Shown: one piece after another, positions 7,757 to 15,700 of the stretch | Numbering within the stretch: the first letter of the stretch is position 1 | Layout of the letters: the number at the start of each line of letters is the position of its first letter | Source of the DNA: Gammaproteobacteria bacterium | GTDB lineage: Bacteria > Pseudomonadota > Gammaproteobacteria > Arenicellales > JAANXG01 | DNA length: 64,000 bases | NCBI GenBank assembly: GCA_024638505.1 | Contig: JAHEKE010000014.1 | Location: 5,122-69,121, forward strand | Direction: 5' to 3' | Position numbers and translations under genes: made by a program | Notes under the pieces: generated by a model | Seen by the model: only the letters and a program-made list of their open reading frames with translations | Database searches by the model: none | What the model was told of the DNA's origin: nothing

Positions 7757-8869
7757 ATGATGGTCTGGCTGGGGATACTGCTGTTGTGCCTGATCATTGT
7801 GGCGTGTGCCGTGCTGTACTTGATTCTTTACAAAGCCTGCCCCACCTGCAGCCTGGGCGAGATAGCCGTCTCCGCCTGGGAGAGTCTTTTGAAGGAAAAG
7901 GGGATGGTCTTTACTCTGGTGGCAACACCGGTACTGCTGGTGTTCTTCCTAATCCTTGCTCATGGATCGCGCAATCGCGAACGTCTTATACTCACAGAAA
8001 CGGGAATAGAGTTTCGATCCGCACTGCCCGGGCCGCTCAATTTCCTGCATCGGGACTGGTCGCTGCAATGGCTCGAAGTCCGCAGGGCATGGATCGAGCC
8101 GATGTTCAAGTTTGCCGGCGGGCAATTTACGTCCCTGTTCTTCGAAACCGGCAATAAGCGGCGTCGGATACTCCTCTATCCTTGGGTGGACACGCGCCAC
8201 TACCATCCCCGCACGCTGCGCAAGGAAAAGGCATACATCAATGCCCTGCAAAAACAGCAGGGACCCGAGTACGAGGCATTGACCACGGAGAGCGCCGTCG
8301 TTAGATACATCGCAGAACATGTACGCGGTGTCGAGATCGAGCCCGAACCAACCGGATCCACCGGTTTCGCATTGGAAAAGAACCCCTGGACCCTGGGTGT
8401 GGTAGTACTGTTCTTCCTGCTCGTCGCCTTTACCATGATCGACGGTTTCGTGCTGATCGGGGAGACCTATGTCACCCGCCCCATCTACGAAGTCTTTGCT
8501 TTCGGCGGGCTAATGGCGGCCATTGTCTCGACCCGTCTGCTGCGTGCCAGGAGTGTTCCCAGCTTGGAGAGCACAGTATTGAGCATCCTCCTGGGAGTGG
8601 GCATTAGCTGCGCCCTCTATCCCGGAGCGCTGCGCCTTAACCAGTGGACGGACAACTCGGGCCTCCACGTTCATACCTATCAATCGCAGGGCAGGGGGCG
8701 GTTCACACCGCTGGACGAGTCGCTGCCCGAACTACACTTCGACGATTACCCGGAATACTGGCGCCAGTTCGGCGTTGGCGAGCACCAAGGGTTCGAACTC
8801 CGCCGGGGCGGTCTGGGTTTTTACCAGCTCAACATGGCGCCAATCTACGATGCTATCGTTGAGCATTAG
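7757..8869 (+). CDS. Integral membrane protein, hypothetical
   Basis: About 370 residues from ATG 7757 (MMVWLGILLLCLII). TTG 7706 is an alternative start with a better ribosome binding site (AGGAGA, 5-6 bp spacing). Membrane segments: two near the N-terminus (WLGILLLCLIIVACAVLYLI and VFTLVATPVLLVFFLILAHG), then a soluble region of about 160 residues with RERLILTETGIEFRSALPG, then three more helices and a soluble tail. The RLILTxTGIxF stretch resembles PH-like domains of bacterial membrane proteins, where such strands precede a tryptophan-rich turn. No enzyme motif seen. It stands alone. Confidence 0.65.
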   Translation: MMVWLGILLLCLIIVACAVLYLILYKACPTCSLGEIAVSAWESLLKEKGMVFTLVATPVLLVFFLILAHGSRNRERLILTETGIEFRSALPGPLNFLHRDWSLQWLEVRRAWIEPMFKFAGGQFTSLFFETGNKRRRILLYPWVDTRHYHPRTLRKEKAYINALQKQQGPEYEALTTESAVVRYIAEHVRGVEIEPEPTGSTGFALEKNPWTLGVVVLFFLLVAFTMIDGFVLIGETYVTRPIYEVFAFGGLMAAIVSTRLLRARSVPSLESTVLSILLGVGISCALYPGALRLNQWTDNSGLHVHTYQSQGRGRFTPLDESLPELHFDDYPEYWRQFGVGEHQGFELRRGGLGFYQLNMAPIYDAIVEH

Positions 8870-9191
8870 ATATTCGGTGGCTTTCCCACGTTTTCTTGTC
8901 GAAATGCAGCAAGCTTCGCGTCCACGGCCTTAGGAGTGAACCTACTAGAAGCTGAGTGACGTTAACCTGCTATTGGTGAATGCCAGAACTTAGCCTGATA
9001 TGGGCACTGGGTTTCAGGGGCAGCAGCGTCAATCTGACAAAGCGCGAAACAGTGCCGATGGAAGGCTTGGACGTTCAACTGGCCCAAACTAGCCTTATTA
9101 AAATAACTTGAGTTTTTTGCATGGCGGATTCGAAGACCAAACCACGCAATAGCCCGCCATAGGGTGAAATTTCCGTTTGAGGGACAAATTT
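8870..9191 (+). other. Intergenic region before lipoprotein gene
   Basis: About 320 bp without a gene. It must hold the promoter of the lipoprotein at 9192. The only clear signal is the GAGGGA ribosome binding site at about 9179-9184. Confidence 0.35.
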
Positions 9192-9872
9192 ATGAATTAC
9201 AGAATGATGACAATACCGGTAATTATTTCGGCGATGGCTGTGGTCTTGGGTGCCTGTGGTGGCGGCAGTTCTTCCTCCGGTGGAAGCGGCGGCGGCACTA
9301 AGTCGTCGGCTAATCTCATAGTAAAACTGAACAATGGTTCCAATTCCGCTCAGCTACAAAGCCTTGAATATGGCAGTGACCGGTTGGCTGCGACAGTTTT
9401 AGACTTCTTGATCAGTAGAGCCGAGGCGCAGGTGGGTGGTCAGACGGTCACTGTGTGGGACACCTTTACCAACACGCAGATAGACTCGGGAATAACGGAT
9501 GCGAACGGCGAGGTTGGGTTTGTTGTGGCTCCGGCCGGACCAGGAACTTACACCGTTTGTGTCGGGCTCTTGGCCGGGGAGGATTCCACGTCGCCGAAAT
9601 GTGCGCCTGTGGACGACCCAATAACCGAGCAGGATGTTCTTACCGTCGTCGTTGCTGATACAGAAGGAACGCTTACGGTTTCAGGTCGCAGTGAGCCTCG
9701 CACGGATAATATTGCACTGTTCGAGGATACGAACCATCCGGGTCCGAACACAAAGATCAACATATGTCATAAACCTGGTAAGGTTGGGCGGACGCTGTCT
9801 ATCAGCGAAAATGCCGTGGACGCGCATCTCAATCACGGAGATACGCTGGGAGCTTGCCCCGTTGATGAGTAG
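9192..9872 (+). CDS. Lipoprotein with C-terminal CH...HGD...C module
   Basis: 226 residues from ATG 9192; GAGGGA lies about 8 bp upstream, so this start is preferred over TTG 9177. The lipobox VVLGAC gives the lipidated Cys, followed by a Gly/Ser linker. A carboxypeptidase-regulatory-like beta domain follows (ITDANGEVGFVVAPAGPGTY). The end holds INICHKPGK, ENAVDAHLNHGD and GACP: the module CH-x(n)-AVxAHLxHGDxxGxC, known from many secreted bacterial proteins without an assigned function. Its conserved Cys and His residues suggest metal or cofactor binding (inference). Paralogue of the convergent gene at 10107-10865. Confidence 0.8.
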   Translation: MNYRMMTIPVIISAMAVVLGACGGGSSSSGGSGGGTKSSANLIVKLNNGSNSAQLQSLEYGSDRLAATVLDFLISRAEAQVGGQTVTVWDTFTNTQIDSGITDANGEVGFVVAPAGPGTYTVCVGLLAGEDSTSPKCAPVDDPITEQDVLTVVVADTEGTLTVSGRSEPRTDNIALFEDTNHPGPNTKINICHKPGKVGRTLSISENAVDAHLNHGDTLGACPVDE

Positions 9873-10106
9873 ACTGTAGCCGGGGACGAAACTGAAGGCG
9901 CAGGACCACCCGAAGATGCCGGGTAAGCCGTAAGTACACTTCGCTTGGTAAATGTTATGGGTATTGATAGCTGATTGTCAGGGTTCGCTCGTGGCCGGGT
10001 CCCGCCTGATCAACCTGCAGGATGAGGGTCCGCCTACAGGCTACTTCCTGCCGGACGGAATTCCATGGCGACCGGCCCTCGCCCCTTTTACGCCATAGCG
10101 CATCGA

Positions 10107-10865
10107 TCAAACAGGGCATGGGCCCTCTGTATCACCGTGGCCAAGGTGTCCACTTAGTGAAGACTCCGGTACTGAGGTGGTTCTTCCATTGTGACAAACT
10201 GTAACTTTACTCTGGCCACTATTACCAGGAGGCGTTGGGTCGTCACCATTAACGCTGGTTGAATTTCCACATCCACCAGCACGGTCACCGTGTGCTCTAT
10301 GGGCATCATAAACGGCTTGATGAGCAACTTGGATAGATCGTTTCCCTTTGTGACATACGATCCGTTTGTTGTTCTGACCATCGACTGCAAACTCTCCCGC
10401 GACCTGTTCGTCCTCGGCAGGAAAGTAATCCTTCTGCTTGGTTTCCGTGTTGTATACGAGCACGGTGTCAGGGCTTATCGTTAAGTTCTCGCAACCCACC
10501 ATCGGGTCCACCCCCTCCACACACACCGTATAGTTCCCTCCGAACACTGGGATAATCACGGTTCCCGCAGCGTTTGTTGTAAACCGTCTGCCAGCATCCC
10601 CAAACTCTTCACCCGTTATTATGACGGCATGTCCGTCTGCAAGCGCATCGCGAATCAGAAGTCGGGAGATCGTTCTGGCGAAGAGCAAGTCATCCTCCTG
10701 ATCATGTAGGACCAATCTGGAGGAACTCACCACGATAGAAGAAGATTGACCACTGCTTGATCCTGAACTGGCACCAGAGGAAGACCCACCGCCACCGCAG
10801 GCAGCAAGTGCTAATGTCAATAACGCGATGGCCGTCGCAACAATTCTTTGCTCCCAGTTCTTCAT
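10107..10865 (-). CDS. Lipoprotein with two CH...HGD...C modules
   Basis: 252 residues if translation starts at ATG 10863-10865 (MKNWEQRIVA); a GTG three codons earlier is possible. Lipobox LALAAC, then a Gly/Ser-rich linker and a beta domain (TNAAGTVIIPVFGGNYTVCV) like that of the 9192 gene. Two terminal modules follow: VCHKGKRSIQVAHQAVYDAH with HGDRAGGC, and VTVCHNGRTTSV with HLGHGDTEGPC. The two genes converge and share layout, so they look like a diverged inverted duplicate in which this one duplicated its module. Probably outer-membrane or surface exposed. Function unknown. Confidence 0.78.
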   Translation of the reverse strand: MKNWEQRIVATAIALLTLALAACGGGGSSSGASSGSSSGQSSSIVVSSSRLVLHDQEDDLLFARTISRLLIRDALADGHAVIITGEEFGDAGRRFTTNAAGTVIIPVFGGNYTVCVEGVDPMVGCENLTISPDTVLVYNTETKQKDYFPAEDEQVAGEFAVDGQNNKRIVCHKGKRSIQVAHQAVYDAHRAHGDRAGGCGNSTSVNGDDPTPPGNSGQSKVTVCHNGRTTSVPESSLSGHLGHGDTEGPCPV

Positions 10866-11346
10866 CGAAGACACCCCAAAACACAGTATTACTTAATCTC
10901 TAATTATAGCTTACTTGGCGTTCCATACCTTTTCCAAAGCCCAATAAACACCCATGGTTTATCCTGTTGAGGATCGGCTTGTGGCCGTTCGGAGCCTGTG
11001 GATTCAAGACTAGATAAGTAAAAACACGCTTTGTGCAGTCAGACAGCTTTCACACCGATTGCTGACATCGCTCTTTTATTGTTGCGACGCAGCAGCTACC
11101 TCTCTTGTCGACCCAAAGCAACCAGTCGCGATGTGAGCTGCGACCGCCGGCAAGTTGCCCATTTGCTGCCACTCGCGGTGTTGTCTTGAGCTGGCGCTTT
11201 TGACCCATAGCGGAAGCCGGTACTTGCCCAAGGGGTAGTTATCACCTTTGCAGCGAGGGGGTTGTCCTTAGAGACCTCTAGCTTTATGTGTCAAGCATTC
11301 GGTACAGTACTATATCCCTCTCTAATTCTTACGGTAGGAGTCTGGC
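10866..11346 (+). other. Intergenic, no gene seen
   Basis: About 480 bp between two divergent genes. No frame of useful length with a ribosome binding site and no RNA gene was recognised. Promoters for both flanking genes are expected here. AGGAG at 11336-11340 serves the GTG start at 11347. Confidence 0.3.
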
Positions 11347-11691
11347 GTGAAGAAAAAGCCTAAACTAGAAGGTATCATATGGAACTGCGCATCGACCTCA
11401 ACACGCGAACGCTTGGTGTCGCACGCTTTGATACGACTCCAGAACAAAGATAGTTCACGAGCGCCATTTCAGGGCCTCGACATAAGTCTCGCTAAGCAAA
11501 ACTGGGACGAACTTCGCGAAGATATTCAGAAGCAAATTAAAAAACTATTACGTGGCGCAACTGCGACCACCCAAAAAGACGACTCTGATATTCACCGCAT
11601 TATGGAGAAAGAAAACACAGTACCGCTGCAAGATGCGATCCAGAAAGCAGTTGCGGACGCAATAATAGCATTCGCGCTCAGAGACAAATGA
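11347..11691 (+). CDS. Hypothetical protein, 114 residues
   Basis: GTG start at 11347 preceded by TAGGAG. The product begins MKKKPKLEGIIWNCASTSTR. It has a central helical stretch (QNWDELREDIQKQIKKLLRG), a polar linker, and a final helix (PLQDAIQKAVADAIIAFALR). No signal peptide or membrane segment; likely a soluble helical cytoplasmic protein. Family not recognised. Confidence 0.55.
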   Translation: MKKKPKLEGIIWNCASTSTRERLVSHALIRLQNKDSSRAPFQGLDISLAKQNWDELREDIQKQIKKLLRGATATTQKDDSDIHRIMEKENTVPLQDAIQKAVADAIIAFALRDK

Positions 11692-11771
11692 GTGTGTCCC
11701 ATTGGCTATTGCGTCGGTAATTCGATCACCGGAGCCACACCCCCGTTCATAAAAACTGCGGCGATCGATTT

Positions 11772-12137
11772 TTATGGACTAAATGAACCATCTTCCAAAG
11801 CTTCACGATAACTTACCAGATAATACCAATATAGTTTATTGTTGTGGCTGCGGACTTGCTTCAGAACCAGTTCATTAAATACTACTTTCCCGTAACTGGG
11901 ATTATATTTTTTTACCCAAGTTTCTACAGCACTAATGACCTGAGTTACTGATATGGGCACAGTGCCCTTGCCCGGCTCCCACGCAGGATACGTCGACAGC
12001 GCATGCTCCTCGACATAGACAGCCACGCGATTTCCGTCCATCTCTTCGACGTCAGCGATGGGCATATCTACACCTTTTGCGACGTTCATGTATAACACCG
12101 ATAACATTAATATCCAGATAAAATATTGCATCATCAT
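11772..12137 (-). CDS. Secreted hypothetical protein, about 121 residues
   Basis: Begins with a hydrophobic signal sequence (MMMQYFIWILMLSVLYMNVA, then KGVD), so exported to the periplasm. The mature part contains ALSTYPAWEPGKGTVPIS, VISAVETWVKKYNPSYGK and a final KLYWYYLVSYREALEDG strand. Three consecutive ATG codons make the exact start uncertain; ATG 12135-12137 was taken. It precedes no gene in an obvious operon; the frame upstream (12153-12504) is broken. Family unknown. Confidence 0.55.
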   Translation of the reverse strand: MMMQYFIWILMLSVLYMNVAKGVDMPIADVEEMDGNRVAVYVEEHALSTYPAWEPGKGTVPISVTQVISAVETWVKKYNPSYGKVVFNELVLKQVRSHNNKLYWYYLVSYREALEDGSFSP

Positions 12138-12152
12138 AATCACAATCGAAAG

Positions 12153-12504
12153 CTAACGATTAAACATCTCCTCGTAACTGAATTTTACATCGCCTGCTAC
12201 TGTTGCAGTGGCATATGTGATGCTCTTGATCTTCCCGTGCCCGATATTCCATTCCCACATAGGAATCGCCGTTCTGAGTACCATGGTTACTAACAAAACT
12301 AATGGGGGCAGACTCGATTAAAATCCCGATGGCGACTTTGAGCACATTCCCGCTGGCTAGGGTTACTCGTTTCACCGGTCGCTTTGGGGATAGATGATTG
12401 CCTGAAAGAAAACGCTTATATTCCTCCACCAGGATCGGTATTCGAGCGGCCGCTTCCGACTTAAACGCAACCCAAACGGCTGAGCCTGGATCAAGCGAAT
12501 CCTG
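12153..12504 (-). pseudogene. Frameshifted hypothetical gene
   Basis: Two overlapping frames look like one protein. The upstream frame, open from about 12504, reads GSAVWVAFKSEAAARIPILV, VEEYKRFLSGNHLSPKRP and ASGNVLKVAIGILIESAPIS. After a shift around 12290 the other frame reads MVLRTAIPMWEWNIGHGKIK, then SITYATATVAGDVKFSYEEM, ending at TAG 12153-12155. The second half has far better protein character than what the first frame encodes there. No start codon is evident. Nothing is recognised by family. Confidence 0.45.
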
Positions 12505-12652
12505 TTACCTTTTGGTGCGATGATGATGTATGACTCATGTCGAGATTCCTTCGACCTCGAACCCCTCGGTGAGAATGGCGAAGGCGGTTATCTGATTATC
12601 TTACCTTGCCTACCGTGGAGTGTGGCTAGGGGGAGTTGGTAAATGCATCCTA

Positions 12653-13485
12653 TTACTTGAGCAGTCTCTGCCTGTTCTTCAGCTGTTTGCTCAAGCCGAC
12701 CGATCCGCCAAAAGCCTGGCCGTCAAGGTAACCGTCTAGGTCGCGCACCCTCGTGCGCCGGTTCGTCTTCTGGCTATTCGGATACAGCCGTTTTAAGTAG
12801 TCCGCCGCCTCCTTCGTAAGCATGTCCCGCTGATTTACCACCACCATGTCCGTCCCATTCCCACCACTCTCTCGCGTTAGCATCTCCTTTACACGGCGGT
12901 GAATCGCCTGGGCGCAGCCATTGCCAAACGATGTCCTGTAACTGGCCGGTTGGTCCGTGCACTCTCTCATGATTGATCGTATCAGGTAGTCCCCCATCTC
13001 CTTAGCGACAGCAATATTCACCTCACGCCCGATAAAGTGCAGCTTCTCGGCGGTCCGGACCAATTGGCAGCTGTGCAGTATCGTCATCGCGCTAATAATA
13101 CGTAGCTTCCACAACACGGTCCTTCCAGGTTGCGGCACACTGTCCCGCACCAACTCACCGAGCTCTGCGTTGAGCTCGGCCTCCGAGAGATCCGATGTCG
13201 ACACTTGATGTGCACGCATCAACGCATATGCCTGCCTCAGCGCAATCTCACGCTCGTACTGATTGTCGTTCCGGGTTTCGTCCGCACGTGCCAGCAACGC
13301 CTGTATCTTTTTCAATACCCTGGTCAAAAGACACACGCCCGTATCGCATACATCCCGCAGCGTGGACCGCAGTACTTTGTCCCGCAGCGCGCAGTGGACA
13401 GAACGCCGCACTGTCTGCACCTCGGGCAAATCTTCACAGCCCGCTCGCAATCGGAAATGGTTGCATTGCTCAGTCCCTGTTCCAT
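12653..13485 (-). CDS. DUF2786 / DUF7168 protein with an apparent frameshift
   Basis: The main part (12653 to about 13330) encodes a DUF2786 helical motif (VLKKIQALLARADE...YEREIALRQAYALM) and a DUF7168-like domain (LHFIGREVNIAVAKEMGDYL, FGNGCAQAIHRRVKEML). In the same reading direction but another frame, 13326-13485 encodes a zinc knuckle (ICPRCRQCG...KYCGPRCG) from ATG 13483-13485. One shift near 13325-13345 joins them into a zinc-knuckle plus DUF2786 protein of about 275 residues. Such proteins are common in phages and plasmids; biochemical role unknown. It could be a pseudogene, a sequencing error or a truly separate pair. Confidence 0.6.
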
Positions 13486-13755
13486 ACAAGTATCAGCACG
13501 TTTTTTATAAGTGGCGGACCAATTCCAGTGATGATTCACCGGCATAGGAAGTGTGAAGCAAACACAGAAAGAAAACTGAGAGCGTCTCGCAAGAAACGAC
13601 CCTACTACTTTCGACATTATATGTTAGTCGGTACTTTCGGGAATGATGCTTTGAAAATGGGGCGATTCGAGCGTTTTCCAGAGTTTACTTTATCACGGCA
13701 GGCCTGGGCATGGCATTATCGTGTTACCCCCTCAAAACAAGCCCGTCCAAACGCC

Positions 13756-13916
13756 CTCCCGTTAAACGTAAAGATAAGGATATGGAAATCCCCACCCTGA
13801 TAGCCCGCCTGTCTTGTAGCCTCTGCGGGTCTGGGAATATTTTTATTCGAATTATCTATACCACTGCGGCTAGGTTTGCTTATGGTTCTTTGTTCAGAGT
13901 CATTAACCACGGTTAG
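13756..13916 (+). repeat. Zinc-ribbon repeat, copy D (5'-truncated)
   Basis: Starts in the linker (CCC GTT AAA CGT) and encodes KRKDKDMEIPTLIARLSCSL, CGSGNIFIRIIYT and a different end, closing at TAG 13914-13916. The first cysteine pair is missing. An open frame extends upstream to 13710 through non-repeat sequence. Same strand as copies A-C. Confidence 0.65.
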
Positions 13917-14008
13917 TAATCTAAACTTTGGAACTATTGGCTACTAGCTACCAGCTATTGACATATTTGTTTACAATCACTGCCAGTTAACACCTGGCAG
14001 GTGCTGAC

Positions 14009-14389
14009 ATGGCTCACAATGAATCTTTGTCTCCCCAGATCAAACATCTATCCTGGGGCCGCATGGACGTTTCGGGTGTTGGTATGGGAAAGGATTTCAA
14101 GCTTTGGCCGGGTGGTGGTCGGGAATGGGATTGGCGCGAAACCGGCACCCATCATGATCCGGGAATCCAACCGGCAGACGTTCAGGAGTTAATAAGAAAC
14201 GGCAGCAAAACCATAGTTCTAAGTCGAGGCATGCTGTTGATGCTGAAGACGTGTCAACAGACGCTTGACCTGCTTGAACAGCAGCGTATTAAAGTACATG
14301 TTGAGGAAACAAAAGCTGCTGCTGAGATCTATAACGACCTCGCATCGCAGGGAGAACCTGTAGGCGGCCTGTTCCATTCAACGTGTTAA
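14009..14389 (+). CDS. Mth938-like (AAMDC family) protein
   Basis: 126 residues from ATG 14009. It matches the Mth938-like / DUF498 fold over its whole length: SPQIKHLSWGRMDVSGVG, KLWPGGGREWDWRETGT, GIQPADVQELIRNGSKTIV, LSRGM and a final GGLFHSTC. The typical size of the family is 110-130 residues, so it is complete. Bacterial members are often near respiratory complex I assembly genes, and the human relative AAMDC acts in adipogenesis; the bacterial role is not settled. It stands alone here. Assignment firm, function unknown. Confidence 0.88.
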   Translation: MAHNESLSPQIKHLSWGRMDVSGVGMGKDFKLWPGGGREWDWRETGTHHDPGIQPADVQELIRNGSKTIVLSRGMLLMLKTCQQTLDLLEQQRIKVHVEETKAAAEIYNDLASQGEPVGGLFHSTC

Positions 14390-14689
14390 ATGAAGAGCCA
14401 CACCTAGAGAGCAGGATTGCAGAAACACCCCCCTTACCGCTGCCGTAGAGTGAACAATTAGCAGGAAAGCTTCGTCAGAGGTTAGATGGGGAATACGTAG
14501 ACAATACTCTCCTCGGCAATCTCTCCGAAACACTTCCATGTATCGAGCAAAATAGCGCACGTCCGTTAGCTTTGTTCTGACGTCCGTTAAACTGAGAATC
14601 ATTTTAGGTAATGCTCTTTTTATTGGTCCGCGTAACCAAATCGTAGCGCCCAGATAAAGCTATCCATTACCGTTTATCGATAAACCGCT
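14390..14689 (+). other. Intergenic, nothing recognised
   Basis: About 300 bp after the Mth938-like gene. Contains a doubled cgtccgttaa/acgtccgttaa-type motif near 14560-14590 but no gene. Confidence 0.25.
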
Positions 14690-14733
14690 TCTACTCAGAT
14701 TATCTATACCGCTGCGGGTGGGTACGAATATCG
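14690..14733 (+). repeat. Zinc-ribbon repeat, 3' fragment
   Basis: CTACTCAGATTATCTATACC followed by GCTGCGGGTGGGTAC encodes QIIYTAAGGY, the conserved tail of the repeat. The cysteine part is gone. It lies 125 bp from the decayed J-domain remnant on the other strand, repeating the association seen at 2.5-2.95 kb. Confidence 0.55.
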
Positions 14734-14859
14734 CCAGCATAGAGCCGAATGTCGGCAGTAAGCCCTAGAATATCCAAATGCCTGTGTTTCCGCATAATTT
14801 TGCATACGCCGAACGTACTCTAATTGGCAGGCGATACGGATACCGAAACATGAAAACAA

Positions 14860-15030
14860 TCAACCCAATTGAAGCCTTCGTGACAGCGTTTCATAGGCTG
14901 TCTGAATCTTTTACATCTTTCTGGCGTCGCCACCAGCCCGGTCTGGATGGAGTTCCATTGCGTTCTTCTTACAAGCTCTCTTCAAATCTCCCAGGGTCCA
15001 CTTCTTCGGCAAGCCGAGTACACGCTCCAA
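14860..15030 (-). pseudogene. Decayed J-domain (DnaJ-like) remnant
   Basis: Read on the - strand from 15030: LERVLGLPKKWTLGDLKRAC, then KKNAMELHPDRAGGDARKM, an in-frame TAA at 14911-14913, then KIQTAYETLSRRLQLG and TGA. This is a J domain with HPD intact, colinear with the fragment at 2502-2669 (LGLTADFTQEDLKQAYKRKA). The internal stop and an upstream in-frame TAG show it is no longer a working gene. Confidence 0.65.
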
Positions 15031-15364
15031 ACCCTAGACCCTAGGCCGCCACCATCCACGACGATACACTTGGCGTGTAGCCGTCTATCGACGCACCAGA
15101 GTTTTATACTAATTCACTTTACTAAGTATAAGAAAGTAAACATTTACAAACGCGGCGGAAGAATATTCTTTCTTGCGAATAAGTTAAAAACAGATCCTCA
15201 CCAGATGTCTTAAATACACAGTCAGTCATCTTCATAAAGTGGTTCAAATGCTAATCCCACTTATCGACCCATTCCGTCCGTTAGGCGCGTAGGACGGGCG
15301 TTCTGCCCTATTCCTACAATACTAAATAATACTGTTTAAACCCCCATAAAAGGAGATCGTCTTA
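15031..15364 (+). other. Intergenic region before peptide gene
   Basis: About 330 bp. Its right end holds an inverted repeat, CCGTCC (15274-15279) and GGACGG (15292-15297), and the AGGAG ribosome binding site of the peptide gene. A promoter for that gene is expected here, but no -35/-10 pair stands out. Confidence 0.35.
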
Positions 15365-15592
15365 ATGACAAATAAAAAATCTCACCTCTTAACTGACTTA
15401 AGTGACGACGCTGCAGAGAAGATTGTTGGTGGTGCCGGAAAGCAACCTGCTTTCAACCAGGCATGGCACGGTCACGGATCAAATCACCAAGGCAATAATA
15501 ATCCTGGCGATACGGCATCTGACCGGCATAATTTCGATGACGCCACGGCAGGTAATTCTGGTCACAACCCAACGGCAGGAAGTAACGGGTAG
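15365..15592 (+). CDS. Double-glycine leader peptide precursor (putative exported peptide)
   Basis: 75 residues with AGGAG well placed before ATG 15365. The first 23 residues, MTNKKSHLLTDLSDDAAEKI then VGG, form a double-glycine leader of the type cut by C39 peptidases. The mature part, about 52 residues, is rich in Asn, Gly and His (HGHGSNHQGNNNPGD, NSGHNPTAGSNG). It has no cysteine and no hydrophobic helix, so it is not a typical pore-forming microcin. A C39 ABC exporter and its adaptor lie 110 bp away on the opposite strand, the likely export route. Role unknown: bacteriocin, signal or metal-binding peptide. Confidence 0.75.
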   Translation: MTNKKSHLLTDLSDDAAEKIVGGAGKQPAFNQAWHGHGSNHQGNNNPGDTASDRHNFDDATAGNSGHNPTAGSNG

Positions 15593-15627
15593 TCCTGAAA
15601 GCCATAAATTTCTTAGTAGTTTACATG

Positions 15628-15662
15628 ATCAGCAGCCTTTTCTGAGGCTGCTGATTTTTTTT
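15628..15662 (+). terminator. Rho-independent terminator of the peptide gene
   Basis: Perfect 10-bp stem ATCAGCAGCC / GGCTGCTGAT with an 8-base loop, followed by a run of eight T. It lies 36 bp after the peptide stop codon and before the convergent exporter operon. Confidence 0.85.
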
Positions 15663-15700
15663 GCAAACATTAAGATTATCAACCTGACATAAACAGATTC

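Noticed and set aside
7402-8157. 251-codon + strand frame overlapping the membrane protein at 7757
   Set aside because: Its second half is in another frame of a gene with clear membrane helices, and its composition is arginine- and proline-rich.
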